Assembly: GCF_009738185.1 (NCBI RefSeq)
Contig: NZ_CP046509.1
Coordinates: 3,413,501-3,477,500, forward strand
Source: Erwinia sorbitola
GTDB lineage: Bacteria > Pseudomonadota > Gammaproteobacteria > Enterobacterales > Enterobacteriaceae
Direction of reading: 5' to 3'
DNA: 64,000 bases
Both the position numbers and the translations under genes were made by a program. The notes under the pieces are model-generated. The model was not told the DNA's origin. It searched no databases and saw nothing but the letters and a program-made list of their open reading frames with translations. Shown here one piece after another: positions 51,652-60,250 of this stretch (its first letter is position 1; each line of letters starts with the position of its first letter).

Positions 51652-52989
51652 TCAGAACCACACTTCGCCCTGGATACCGAAGTTCAGAGTGTCTGTTTTC
51701 CCACTGCGGCTGTAGCCACCGGAACCGATGGTGTTAGTACTCCAGTCGTAGTTGCCATCCAGCGCATCGGATACACCTTTGTCCCACTTAGCGTAAGTCG
51801 CAAATACGCGGATTTGCGGACGGCTCCAGAACCCCGAGTCAAAGGTCAGCGTTGGCGCGATAGTCACTTTGGTTAAACCACCTTTCCCTTTACCATCAAC
51901 ACCTTTGTAGTTTTTATCGTCGAGGTATTCGTAGCCAACTTCATACTGCATGGCGAAGTTTTTGGTGATTTGCTGATAAGGACGAACGCCCGCAACCCAG
52001 CTTGAGCGCCCCCACCCTTCGTTATCACTGCTCCACCAGCGATAATTTTTATCTTTTTGGTAGAAGGCGAAGGTAGCAACTTCCCAGCCGTCGCCGATGG
52101 TGGCAACGCCGTCGAGAACCAAACGCCATGACTGCGTGTCATCAAGGTTTGCCCATCCCCAGCCGTTTTTACCCAATGAGTCACCCGCCGCAAGACCACG
52201 ACCATACTGAGCAACAAATTTGGAGCTTCCGCCTGTTAGCCCATAGAAGCCTTCAAAGTTATAGATCCCGGTTACGCCATAGCCTTTTTCTGCTGCGCCA
52301 ATATGGTTCTCGTTGTTGTTCATGTGATGGGCAATAAGCTCAAGATCGACGGGCGAATCTGCGATTTTTTTAAACCACAGATTGAGTGAATAATCGTCGG
52401 GGTAACCCTGGTCGCCTTTATCTACGGGGTATGCCTTCGATTCATCTGTTGTCGTAAAGGCGTAGATCCCGGCATCGAAACGGGCAAAACCGATATCCAG
52501 GTTATCGAATCCACCCCCTGTGCCGTTGTACTGAATGTATTCCCAGTCGAACTGGTGGCTGGATGCGTTAGAACTGCTGTAGCGTTTACCAGCCCAGAAT
52601 GCGACATCAGGCGCAAAATCCAGGTTAGAGAGTTCAACATATCCTTCGCGGAACTGAACGGCCTTGCCATCATCATCAAGGCAGTTCCAGTCAGAGGTGC
52701 ATTTTGTCTGGTGAGTAATGTTGGTCTGGATTTTAGCGACCACGCCGGAATCCGATTTCAATGTCACCTGTGGGATCAGTTCAATTTTGGTGTCGTCTTC
52801 ATTGCCAAGGCGGAATTTTCCATCAGGCATCAGACCAAGTGAGTCTGCGCGGTTGCCATCTGATGTCGCCAGGATGCCAGAGCGCATATAACCGTGCATT
52901 GTGAAGTCATACTGTTCGGCATGGGCAATGCCGCAGACTGCCGAAGCAATCAGTAAAGACAGAGGTAAAATTCTGTTCAGACTTTTCAT
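51652..52989 (-). CDS. LamB-family glycoporin
   Basis: This 445-residue outer-membrane porin has a signal peptide (MKSLNRILPLSLLIASAVCG, cut after AHA). It carries LamB-type segments: FTMHGYMRSGILATSDG, FAPDVAFWAGKRYSSSN, GGGFDNLDIGFARFDAGIYA, and a terminal EVWF. Maltoporin relatives pass oligosaccharides; here manno-oligosaccharides are inferred from context. It is the first gene of the leftward unit, 11 nt before the mannanase, and its promoter region has a palindromic operator at 53077. Confidence 0.9.
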   Translation of the reverse strand: MKSLNRILPLSLLIASAVCGIAHAEQYDFTMHGYMRSGILATSDGNRADSLGLMPDGKFRLGNEDDTKIELIPQVTLKSDSGVVAKIQTNITHQTKCTSDWNCLDDDGKAVQFREGYVELSNLDFAPDVAFWAGKRYSSSNASSHQFDWEYIQYNGTGGGFDNLDIGFARFDAGIYAFTTTDESKAYPVDKGDQGYPDDYSLNLWFKKIADSPVDLELIAHHMNNNENHIGAAEKGYGVTGIYNFEGFYGLTGGSSKFVAQYGRGLAAGDSLGKNGWGWANLDDTQSWRLVLDGVATIGDGWEVATFAFYQKDKNYRWWSSDNEGWGRSSWVAGVRPYQQITKNFAMQYEVGYEYLDDKNYKGVDGKGKGGLTKVTIAPTLTFDSGFWSRPQIRVFATYAKWDKGVSDALDGNYDWSTNTIGSGGYSRSGKTDTLNFGIQGEVWF

Positions 52990-53076
52990 GATTTCCCTTT
53001 TTATATTTTGACTGGAATAACATCTGAATACGCGGAGGGGAATCTACGGATCATTTACGGAAATGTACATCCAGAT

Positions 53077-53094
53077 ACGGAAAGCGCTTTCCGT
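53077..53094. promoter_or_regulatory. LacI-family operator upstream of the porin
   Basis: ACGGAAAGCGCTTTCCGT is an 18-bp perfect palindrome with the central CG of LacI/GalR-type operators. It lies about 88 nt before the porin start. The same 18 bases occur at 54608-54625. Confidence 0.85.
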
Positions 53095-53172
53095 AATTGC
53101 TGGTTCATGTCACAAAATCCTGATGAATGCCTGTGAAATCGTGATGAAGATCGCTTTTTACTGAAGGTGGGC

Positions 53173-53202
53173 AAAAAAAAGCCAGAGCTCACCCACTCTG
53201 GC
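53173..53202 (-). terminator. Terminator after PTS IIC 1
   Basis: GCCAGAG (53181-53187) pairs with CTCTGGC (53196-53202), and the minus strand continues with eight T (53173-53180). It separates the IIC gene from the porin-mannanase unit. Confidence 0.88.
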
Positions 53203-53228
53203 CTGAGAAAAAACATAGCGAATGTCGA

Positions 53229-54503
53229 TTATTTACTTTCTATTTCAGTGAGTTGTTGTTCATAAACTTTAAAGAATGGACGGTAAATCATCCAGGAGTT
53301 GAAGATAGCGAACATGCACATAAACAAATTTTTCCAGCTTCCGTTGGCAGACCATGCTGCACCGAGAGGTGAAGGCATTGACCAGGGGAGCATTGCTACG
53401 GCACGGTCGAGTACGCCAAGGTGGGTCAGATACCATGCAATACAGGCATTTACCATGGGTACAAAAATAAACGGTATCAAAAACACAGGGTTAAGGATTA
53501 TCGGAAAACCGAAGAGGATGGGTTCATTGATATTAAAAAGAGACGGGATAAGACCAATTTTACCGACACTTTTTAACTGACGGGAACGGCTACGCATTGC
53601 CATAAAAACCAGCGGTAACGTTGATCCAATTCCACCAATTAATAAATAAAAATCCCAGAATCCCTGTAGATAGATATGGGGAAGTGGAGTGATTCCTCGC
53701 GCCAATGCCTGCTGATTTTCAAACAGATAGGTCATCCAGAAAGGGTTCATTATCCCGGTAACTATCAATGCACCATGAATACCTACAAACCAAAGTAAGT
53801 TACAGATAAATAAAGAGATAAGCAGCGCGGTGAGGGTATCAGATGCGATGATAAGAGGACGTAAAGCCTCGCTGATCAAATCGGGCAGAATCATGCCAGT
53901 GGTGAGCTTTAACCCGGTATTCATCACGGTAATTGATAGCATGATCACCAGCAGAGGCACCAGCAGCTGGAAGCTGTTTCGTGTCATCACCGGGACTTCT
54001 TCTGGCAGACGAATACACCACCCTTTGCGATAAAAAAGCCTCACCATTTCAATAGTATAAAAGCTCGAAATCAACGCACTAAAGATCCCCATCCCCCCAA
54101 GAAAAATATTGGTTCCGGCATTTTCTTTAAAGCCAATAAACATCAGGAATGCAAGACAGCCGGTAAGCCCGGATAGCCGTTCTGGTAGCTGATACTGCTT
54201 GGCCAGACTGGCGCTGGCGCCAAAGGCAATAATCAATGCGACCAGGCCAATAGTGACTTCAAATGTTGGCAACAACATCGGCCTGATGACCTGATAGCAC
54301 TCACCAAAGAATGATAACTCATTGATACTAAAAGGAAGAAAAAGCAATGGCACCATCAGGCTGCCGACTATGACAAAGGGCATCGCCAGGGCAAAACTAT
54401 CCCGCATTGCCGTAATGTGATGGTTGCGCGTAAGCATATTAGCGAAAGGTGTTACACGCTGCTCAATCAGCGTGACAGCAACATTCATAAACTGAATGTT
54501 CAT
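53229..54503 (-). CDS. PTS Lac-family EIIC permease 1
   Basis: This 424-residue membrane protein of the lactose/cellobiose PTS family has IIC signatures AMRDSFALAMPFVIVGSLMV, GIHGALIVTGIMNPFWMTYL, and GSTLPLVFMAMRSRSRQLK with NINEPILFGFP. Start chosen at MNIQFMNVA after AGG; an upstream ATG would add 29 residues of unrelated sequence. It is transcribed divergently from EIIB, with the operator at 54608 between them. It has no EIIA or EIIB of its own and probably uses the ones to the right. Confidence 0.9.
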   Translation of the reverse strand: MNIQFMNVAVTLIEQRVTPFANMLTRNHHITAMRDSFALAMPFVIVGSLMVPLLFLPFSINELSFFGECYQVIRPMLLPTFEVTIGLVALIIAFGASASLAKQYQLPERLSGLTGCLAFLMFIGFKENAGTNIFLGGMGIFSALISSFYTIEMVRLFYRKGWCIRLPEEVPVMTRNSFQLLVPLLVIMLSITVMNTGLKLTTGMILPDLISEALRPLIIASDTLTALLISLFICNLLWFVGIHGALIVTGIMNPFWMTYLFENQQALARGITPLPHIYLQGFWDFYLLIGGIGSTLPLVFMAMRSRSRQLKSVGKIGLIPSLFNINEPILFGFPIILNPVFLIPFIFVPMVNACIAWYLTHLGVLDRAVAMLPWSMPSPLGAAWSANGSWKNLFMCMFAIFNSWMIYRPFFKVYEQQLTEIESK

Positions 54504-54607
54504 GGAAGAACCTATAAAAGACCGAGTCGGTTCAGGATCATCTCCTACATGCAGACAAAGTGAAAGCAACCATCTGGTGATCGTGCTCACATTTAATAGA
54601 TCCGTTA

Positions 54608-54625
54608 ACGGAAAGCGCTTTCCGT
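54608..54625. promoter_or_regulatory. LacI-family operator between divergent PTS genes
   Basis: ACGGAAAGCGCTTTCCGT is identical to the palindrome before the porin. It lies 104 nt from the EIIC 1 start and 56 nt from the EIIB start, so one site can control both directions. Confidence 0.87.
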
Positions 54626-54681
54626 ATTGTTTCCGTATGACTATAGTCCGCTCATTGTTCTCACACGGTCAGGAGTTGTTT

Positions 54682-54996
54682 ATGAAAAAAATCATGCTTT
54701 GTTGTTCCGCTGGAATGTCCACCAGCATGCTGGTTAAAAAAATGGTGGAGGAAGCGGATAAGCGCGCTCTGGAAGTCGACATTAAAGCGTTTGGCGTTGC
54801 GGAATTTGAACAACAGGTGGGCAATTACGAGGTTGTCTTACTGGGGCCGCAGGTGAAGTACATGCAAAAAGATCTGCAAAACAAGGCCAGCATTTACGGC
54901 ATTAAAGTCGAGCCTATCAACATGATGGATTACGGCATGCAAAAAGGTGCAGCAGTTTTAGATTTTGCCCTTTCCTTAATTGAAAATAATAAATAA
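54682..54996 (+). CDS. PTS Lac-family EIIB
   Basis: This 104-residue cytoplasmic phosphocarrier starts MKKIMLCCSAGMSTSMLVKK. The phospho-cysteine is the one before SAGMST (Cys8). GPQVKYM and YGMQKG are family marks. It passes phosphate from EIIA to the incoming sugar on EIIC. AGGAG precedes the start. A longer frame from 54496 overlaps the EIIC 1 leader and is not used. Confidence 0.94.
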   Translation: MKKIMLCCSAGMSTSMLVKKMVEEADKRALEVDIKAFGVAEFEQQVGNYEVVLLGPQVKYMQKDLQNKASIYGIKVEPINMMDYGMQKGAAVLDFALSLIENNK

Positions 54997-55006
54997 AGGA
55001 TAAAAA

Positions 55007-56332
55007 ATGAGCTCTCTGTACTCTAAATTAATCAGCGTGATTGAGGAAAAAATCACGCCAATGGCTGGTGCAGTTGGTCAGCAGAAGTATGTTACCTCTA
55101 TCCGCGATGGTTTTATTCTGGCGCTGCCATTTATGATCGTCGGCTCCTTTATGCTGGTGTTTATCTTCCCGCCGTTTTCGCCGGATACCACCTGGGGATT
55201 TGCCCGGGCCTGGCTGCAATTCTCTATTAATCATCGTGAAAACCTGATGCTGCCGTTTAATTTCAGCATGGGGATCATGACAATATTCATTTCTGTTGGT
55301 GTTGCCGCCAGCCTGGCCCGTCACCATGCACTTGACCCACTGACATCCGGTATGCTGTCGCTGATGGGTTTTTTATTGGTTGCCGCTCCGCTAAAAGACG
55401 GGCAGATATCCGTGGCTTATTTCTCAGGCCAGGGGATCTTTACCGCGCTGCTGGTGGCAATCTATACCACTGAGCTGTACGCACTGTTGAAACGCAACAA
55501 CATTACTATCCGCCTGCCGCCTGAAGTCCCTACCGGTGTTGCGCGTTCGTTTGAAATTCTTATTCCTGTATTGGCTGTAGTACTGACACTGCACCCACTG
55601 AACCTGTTTATTGAAGCCCAGCTGGGGATGATTATCCCTGAAGCTATTATGTCGCTGGTGAAACCATTGGTTGCCGCTTCAGATACTTTGCCCGCCATTC
55701 TTCTCTCTGTACTGGTTTGCCAGATCCTTTGGTTTGCGGGTATTCACGGTGCACTTATCGTTACCGGGATCATGAATCCATTCTGGATGGCCAATCTTTC
55801 AGTGAACCAGGCCGCAATGGCCGCAGGCACCGCTATTCCGCATATCTATGTTCAGGGGTTCTGGGATCACTACCTGCTTATTGGCGGCGTCGGTTCGACA
55901 TTACCGCTGGCCTTTTTACTGATGCGCAGCAAAGCAGTACACCTGCGCACTATCGGTCGTATGGGCGTTGTACCGGGCATGTTCAACATTAACGAACCAA
56001 TCCTGTTTGGTGCACCCATCATTATGAACCCGCTGTTCTTCCTTCCATTTGTGCTGGTTCCGATGGTGAATGCCTCCATGGCTTATTTTGCTCTCGATTT
56101 CGGTTTAGTTGCCCGGGTTGTGTCAATGACGCCATGGACAACGCCTGGCCCGATAGGAGCCTCCTGGGCAGCAAACTGGGCACTTAGCCCAATGATCATG
56201 TGTCTGATTTGCATGGTGACTTCGGCAATTATGTATTACCCATTCTTCAAAGCGTTTGAAAAACAATTGCTGGATCAGGAAGCCGGGAACACTAACCCGT
56301 CCAATAGCGTCACTCAGTCAGCAACTGCGTAA
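55007..56332 (+). CDS. PTS Lac-family EIIC permease 2
   Basis: This 441-residue permease is a paralogue of the divergent one and shares GIHGALIVTGIMNPFWM, IPHIYVQGFWD, GSTLPLAFLLMRSKA and FNINEPILFGAP. It lies 10 nt after EIIB. The C-terminal tail (GNTNPSNSVTQSATA) is polar. With EIIA and EIIB it makes a full PTS, probably for mannobiose or related beta-glycosides. Confidence 0.92.
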   Translation: MSSLYSKLISVIEEKITPMAGAVGQQKYVTSIRDGFILALPFMIVGSFMLVFIFPPFSPDTTWGFARAWLQFSINHRENLMLPFNFSMGIMTIFISVGVAASLARHHALDPLTSGMLSLMGFLLVAAPLKDGQISVAYFSGQGIFTALLVAIYTTELYALLKRNNITIRLPPEVPTGVARSFEILIPVLAVVLTLHPLNLFIEAQLGMIIPEAIMSLVKPLVAASDTLPAILLSVLVCQILWFAGIHGALIVTGIMNPFWMANLSVNQAAMAAGTAIPHIYVQGFWDHYLLIGGVGSTLPLAFLLMRSKAVHLRTIGRMGVVPGMFNINEPILFGAPIIMNPLFFLPFVLVPMVNASMAYFALDFGLVARVVSMTPWTTPGPIGASWAANWALSPMIMCLICMVTSAIMYYPFFKAFEKQLLDQEAGNTNPSNSVTQSATA

Positions 56333-56363
56333 TTTATTATTCTTATTTAAGTCAGAGGTTGTT

Positions 56364-56669
56364 ATGGAATTAGAAGAACAAGTTATGGGCATTATTATTA
56401 ACGCCGGGCAATCACGAAGCTTATGTTATGAAGCATTACGCAGTGCCAAAGAGGGTAACTTTGCGGATGCTGATGAAAAGATGACAGAGGCACAGCACTA
56501 TGCCCGTGAAGCGCATCTGGTACAAACCCGGCTGATTGAAGCGGATGAAGGCGAGGGAAAAACCAAAATGACGCTGGTGATGGTTCATGCCCAGGATCAT
56601 TTGATGACATCCATCCTGGCTAAAGAGCTCGTTACCGAATTAATCGATTTATACAGAACGCGCCACTGA
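56364..56669 (+). CDS. PTS Lac-family EIIA
   Basis: This 101-residue all-helical EIIA starts MELEEQVMGIIINAGQSRSL. The phosphorylated histidine is in MVHAQDHLMTS. EALRSAKEGNFADADEKM is characteristic of the Lac family. Start chosen at MELEE after CAGAGG; the frame upstream belongs to the tail region of EIIC 2. A terminator follows 14 nt later. Confidence 0.94.
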   Translation: MELEEQVMGIIINAGQSRSLCYEALRSAKEGNFADADEKMTEAQHYAREAHLVQTRLIEADEGEGKTKMTLVMVHAQDHLMTSILAKELVTELIDLYRTRH

Positions 56670-56682
56670 GTTTTTGTGTTTT

Positions 56683-56709
56683 AGAGAGGCTTTGCCTCTC
56701 TTCTTTTTT
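56683..56709 (+). terminator. Terminator between EIIA and the ROK kinase
   Basis: AGAGAGGC and GCCTCTCT form the stem (56683-56701), followed by TCTTTTTT. It likely lowers kinase expression relative to the PTS genes. Confidence 0.88.
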
Positions 56710-56721
56710 GCGAGGATAACG

Positions 56722-57642
56722 ATGTTTCATCTTGGTCTGGATATTGGCGGAACGAAAATGGAAGCGGTGCTGCTCGACAACAGTGGCACCCTGCATTTAC
56801 GCGAGAGACGCCCCACCTGTAAAGAGAGCTACCAGGGATTTATGGATAACCTGATAGCATTAATTGACGATGTTAAAAAATCCATTACGGATGATTTTAC
56901 CATTGGCATTGGGCTTCCCGGTGCTATTGATCCCCACAGCGGTTTAATAAAAAACTGTAACTGCCTCGTCCTGAATGGGGAAAACTTGCAGTCTGACCTG
57001 ACGCAGCGATTAGGCCAGCCGGTTTTTTTGGCAAATGATGCCGATTGCTTCACGCTGTCAGAAGCTGTAGATGGTGCTGGCGCGGGGTACAGCACGGTAT
57101 TTGGCGTCATTGTTGGAACGGGTTGTGGCGGTGGCGTGGTGGTAAATGGCCAGCTGCTTCATGGGCCTAACGCTATTGCCGGAGAGTGGGGACATAATCC
57201 GTTACCCGCCTGGGATGCCTCAAAAGATGGCCCTGCACAGCCCTGCTATTGCGGACATGAAAATTGCATCGAAAGTTATATTTCTGGCACCGGATTTACC
57301 CGCCGTTTTAACCAGGCAAATAGCCATCAACTGCATGCTGAGACAATCATTGCGGCTGTTGATGCGGGAGAGGCATCGGCAATCGCTCATTATCAGCACT
57401 TTATTGATGCGTTTGCCCGCAGTCTTGCCAGCGTTATTAACGTTCTCGATCCCCATGCCATTGTGATTGGCGGCGGGCTATCCAACGTTGAGCGTATTTA
57501 TCAGGATTTACCCTCAGTGGTTGAGAAATATATTTTCTCTGACTCGCTGCGTACCGCTATCGTCAAAGCGAAGTTTGGAGATTCAAGCGGCGTGCGTGGT
57601 GCTGCATGGCTGCCAACCCTTTCACCGCAACGAGGTTTATAA
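56722..57642 (+). CDS. ROK-family sugar kinase, probable mannokinase
   Basis: This 306-residue kinase starts MFHLGLDIGGTKMEAVLLD (phosphate-binding DIGGTK). ROK features include LPGAIDPHSG, NDADCFTLSEA, VIVGTGCGGG and a zinc-type segment EWGHNPLP...CYCGHENCIESYISG. Start chosen after GAGGAT; a 16-residue extension overlapping the terminator is rejected. Substrates of this family include fructose, mannose, glucose and N-acetyl sugars. Free mannose from hydrolysis of phospho-mannobiose is the likely one here. Confidence 0.83.
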   Translation: MFHLGLDIGGTKMEAVLLDNSGTLHLRERRPTCKESYQGFMDNLIALIDDVKKSITDDFTIGIGLPGAIDPHSGLIKNCNCLVLNGENLQSDLTQRLGQPVFLANDADCFTLSEAVDGAGAGYSTVFGVIVGTGCGGGVVVNGQLLHGPNAIAGEWGHNPLPAWDASKDGPAQPCYCGHENCIESYISGTGFTRRFNQANSHQLHAETIIAAVDAGEASAIAHYQHFIDAFARSLASVINVLDPHAIVIGGGLSNVERIYQDLPSVVEKYIFSDSLRTAIVKAKFGDSSGVRGAAWLPTLSPQRGL

Positions 57643-57724
57643 GCGGCTTAACGCACCTGCGGAGGCCAAAAAACCACTCTCATTTATGATACTATAAGGG
57701 CAAAACCGTAATACAGAAGACACC

Positions 57725-58687
57725 ATGCCTACTATTGATGATGTTTCAAAGTTAGCCAACGTTTCCCGCGCCACTGTTTCTCGCGTGTTGACGGGGACGC
57801 GTGGCGTGCGTGAAGAGAGCCGCGAAGCCGTATTACGGGCAGTGGAGGAGCTCAACTACCACCCAAGTTTTGCCGCGCAGAACCTGGCCAGCAACACGTC
57901 CAGTTATATTGGCATGGTTTTACCTGCAAATGAGGTTGGATTAAGTGCAACTTTATTGCCTCAATTATCCCTTGCGGTGAAATCGCTGAATAAATCATTA
58001 ATGATTCAATACGTTAATGATGCATCGGAACAAAAAACCGTTGTAGAAAACCTCAGACATCAGTGCGTTGCCGTTGTTACCGTAGGTAAAAACGAGGCCA
58101 GGGTGGCAAATAACGTTATCGCATTTGATGAGTTTTCTACCACAGGCACAGCCACCCAGGGCTATAACTATGCATTTGCTACCGAAAGTGCCTGTCGTTA
58201 TTTACTGGGTAAAGGCCACCGTAACATTGCCTTGCTTATCGACAGTGAGGACGACATCGCCAGCAAGCAGATGCTGGAAGGCTATCGCAGCGTGTTGCAA
58301 AATTTCTCACTGCCTTTCAACCGGCAGCTAATGGTTACCGCCAACAATCATATTGAGCAGGCACTGCTGACGCTGATTAACAGCTTTACGAAATACACGG
58401 CGATTATTGCTAAACGGGACAGTTATGCCGCCGAAGCGATGCGTTTGCTGCGTGAGTTTAATATCGCCATTCCGCAAGAGGTGTCACTGGTAAGCCTTGA
58501 AGACTCCCCGCTCGCTTCTCTGGTTCATCCGCCATTAACCTGTATCTCCTACCCTGTCGATCAGCTGCTTGAGCACTGCATGCAACGTATTCGGGCGTTG
58601 ATTGACGGGCATACAGTCTATGTGCCTGAGGGACGATTATTCACGGGTCGCCTGATCGCGCGCGCTTCCGTTTCGGATCTTAGCTAA
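57725..58687 (+). CDS. LacI-family repressor of the mannan locus
   Basis: This 320-residue regulator has a LacI helix-turn-helix (TIDDVSKLANVSRATVSRVL, then GTRGVREESREAVLRAVEEL and NYHPSFAAQNL) and a periplasmic-binding-protein-like sensor domain. It is the last gene of the cluster. Two identical palindromes ACGGAAAGCGCTTTCCGT at 53077 and 54608 are its probable operators. The effector is unknown but is likely a product of mannan breakdown. Confidence 0.9.
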   Translation: MPTIDDVSKLANVSRATVSRVLTGTRGVREESREAVLRAVEELNYHPSFAAQNLASNTSSYIGMVLPANEVGLSATLLPQLSLAVKSLNKSLMIQYVNDASEQKTVVENLRHQCVAVVTVGKNEARVANNVIAFDEFSTTGTATQGYNYAFATESACRYLLGKGHRNIALLIDSEDDIASKQMLEGYRSVLQNFSLPFNRQLMVTANNHIEQALLTLINSFTKYTAIIAKRDSYAAEAMRLLREFNIAIPQEVSLVSLEDSPLASLVHPPLTCISYPVDQLLEHCMQRIRALIDGHTVYVPEGRLFTGRLIARASVSDLS

Positions 58688-58750
58688 TCACTGAATTGTG
58701 GGGGACGGGGTTAAACGTGACTGCGCTGCCGTTACACGAACCGCAGGCAT

Positions 58751-58774
58751 AAAAAAAGACGTCGCCTGACGTCT
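58751..58774 (-). terminator. Terminator of tRNA-Arg
   Basis: AGACGTC-GCCT-GACGTCT (58757-58774, read on +) is a 7-bp stem followed on the minus strand by a T run (58751-58757). Confidence 0.88.
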
Positions 58775-58787
58775 CTTAATATGAATT

Positions 58788-58864
58788 TGGTACGCCCTAC
58801 AGGATTCGAACCTGTGACCTACGGCTTAGAAGGCCGTTGCTCTATCCAACTGAGCTAAGGGCGC
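58788..58864 (-). tRNA. argU: tRNA-Arg (anticodon UCU), argU type
   Basis: This 77-nt cloverleaf on the minus strand begins GCGCCCTTAGCTCAG. The anticodon loop is CUUCUAA (anticodon UCU, codon AGA). The T arm has GGTTCGAATCC and a CCA is encoded. The acceptor stem closes with a G1-U72 wobble, and the discriminator base is A. It lies beside folD as argU does in E. coli, where the neighbouring region is a prophage (DLP12). Here its 3' end faces the mannan locus and no integrase or duplicated tRNA end is seen. Confidence 0.95.
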
Positions 58865-59151
58865 ATGGTGAGTGCGTCGAATTATACGGCCCATGCCTGC
58901 TGAGTCAACGACTTTACTTCCCCGCCAAGACCCAATGACCAACTTATGAACAACTTATCGTAATAGTTCGATAAAAAGGGATATTAGCTCCATATCAGAC
59001 CGGTGCAGAGACCGTTTTCTGGGGGTTTCCTGTCTGGCATCAGGACGATTTACCGTTCAACCTGCCAATCTCTGCCTGACAGCGGGTCGCGCTTCTGACA
59101 AAATAGAGGCAATCCCCCGATTTAACTCAAAACAGATGGATCCTCTCTCTG
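58865..59151. promoter_or_regulatory. Divergent region between tRNA-Arg and folD
   Basis: These 287 nt hold the tRNA promoter on the minus strand and the folD promoter on the plus strand. I see no further gene. A possible inverted repeat (CAGACCGG...CTGTCTGG, about 58997-59037) is too imperfect to name. Confidence 0.45.
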
Positions 59152-60018
59152 ATGGTAGCAAAAATTATTGACGGTAAAACGATTGCGCAGCAGGTGCGGC
59201 AAGAGGTTGCAGAACTTGTCCGGCAGCGTCTGGCGGCAGGTAAACGTGCACCTGGCCTGGCAGTGGTTTTGGTTGGTGAAAACCCGGCTTCACAGATCTA
59301 TGTCGGCAGCAAGCGTCGTGCCTGCGAAGAGGTGGGGTTTCTCTCACGCTCTTATGACCTTCCCGCAACCACCAGCGAAGCGGAACTGCTCGATCTGATC
59401 ACTAAACTGAATAACGACGCGGAAATCGACGGTATTCTGGTACAGCTTCCGCTACCTGCGGGTATCGATAACGTTAAGGTGCTGGAACATATCTCGCCTG
59501 ATAAAGACGTTGATGGCTTCCACCCGTACAACGTCGGCCGCCTGTGCCAGCGCGCGCCGAAGCTGCGCCCTTGCACCCCGCGTGGCATCGTGACGCTGCT
59601 TGAGCGCTACAATATTGACACCTTCGGCCTGAACGCCGTTGTGGTCGGCGCCTCTAATATCGTGGGCCGCCCGATGAGCATGGAGCTGCTGTTAGCCGGT
59701 TGCACCACCACCGTGACCCATCGCTTTACCAAAAATCTGCGTCACCATATTGAACACGCGGATTTACTGGTGGTCGCGGTAGGAAAGCCGGGCTTTATTC
59801 CTGGCGAATGGATTAAGCCAGGCGCAATTGTGATTGATGTGGGTATCAACCGTCTGGAAAGTGGCAAAGTGGTAGGCGATGTGGAGTTTGACGTAGCGTC
59901 TGAGCGCGCGTCTTATATTACCCCGGTGCCTGGCGGCGTGGGGCCAATGACGGTTGCCACACTGATTCAGAATACCCTGCAAGCCTGTGAAAATAACGAC
60001 GATGGAGCATCAGCATAA
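59152..60018 (+). CDS. folD: Methylene-tetrahydrofolate dehydrogenase/cyclohydrolase
   Basis: This 288-residue bifunctional enzyme of one-carbon metabolism has VGENPASQIYVGSKRRACEE (catalytic lysine), LPAGIDNVKVLEHISPDKDV, VVVGASNIVGRPMSMELL (NADP site) and the C-terminal PVPGGVGPMTVATL. It oxidises 5,10-methylene-THF and hydrolyses the methenyl form to 10-formyl-THF in the cytoplasm. It ends on the base where ybcJ starts. Confidence 0.97.
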   Translation: MVAKIIDGKTIAQQVRQEVAELVRQRLAAGKRAPGLAVVLVGENPASQIYVGSKRRACEEVGFLSRSYDLPATTSEAELLDLITKLNNDAEIDGILVQLPLPAGIDNVKVLEHISPDKDVDGFHPYNVGRLCQRAPKLRPCTPRGIVTLLERYNIDTFGLNAVVVGASNIVGRPMSMELLLAGCTTTVTHRFTKNLRHHIEHADLLVVAVGKPGFIPGEWIKPGAIVIDVGINRLESGKVVGDVEFDVASERASYITPVPGGVGPMTVATLIQNTLQACENNDDGASA

Positions 60019-60230
60019 TGGCAAACTTCTCTCTGGGCGATCATCCACATGTGGATCTGTGCGACCTGATGAAACTGGAAGGTTGGGTAGAAAGCGGCGC
60101 AATGGCGAAAATCATGATCGCCGAAGGTCATGTTACCGTTAACGGCGCGGTGGAAACCCGCAAACGCTGCAAAATCATCGCCGGTCAAACGGTGGAATTT
60201 GACGGTAACAGCGTGACCGTAACGGCCTGA
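60018..60230 (+). CDS. ybcJ: S4-like RNA-binding protein YbcJ
   Basis: This 70-residue protein with an S4-type fold (MKLEGWVESGAMAKIMIAEG, HVTVNGAVETRKRCKIIAGQ) matches YbcJ of E. coli, including position after folD. It is thought to bind RNA. The start overlaps the folD stop by one base. Confidence 0.95.
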   Translation: MANFSLGDHPHVDLCDLMKLEGWVESGAMAKIMIAEGHVTVNGAVETRKRCKIIAGQTVEFDGNSVTVTA

Positions 60231-60250
60231 TTCTTCGGCTGTGCGAAAAA

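Noticed and set aside
58688..58787. Phage attachment site next to tRNA-Arg
   Set aside because: No integrase gene and no direct repeat of the tRNA 3' end found in the window.
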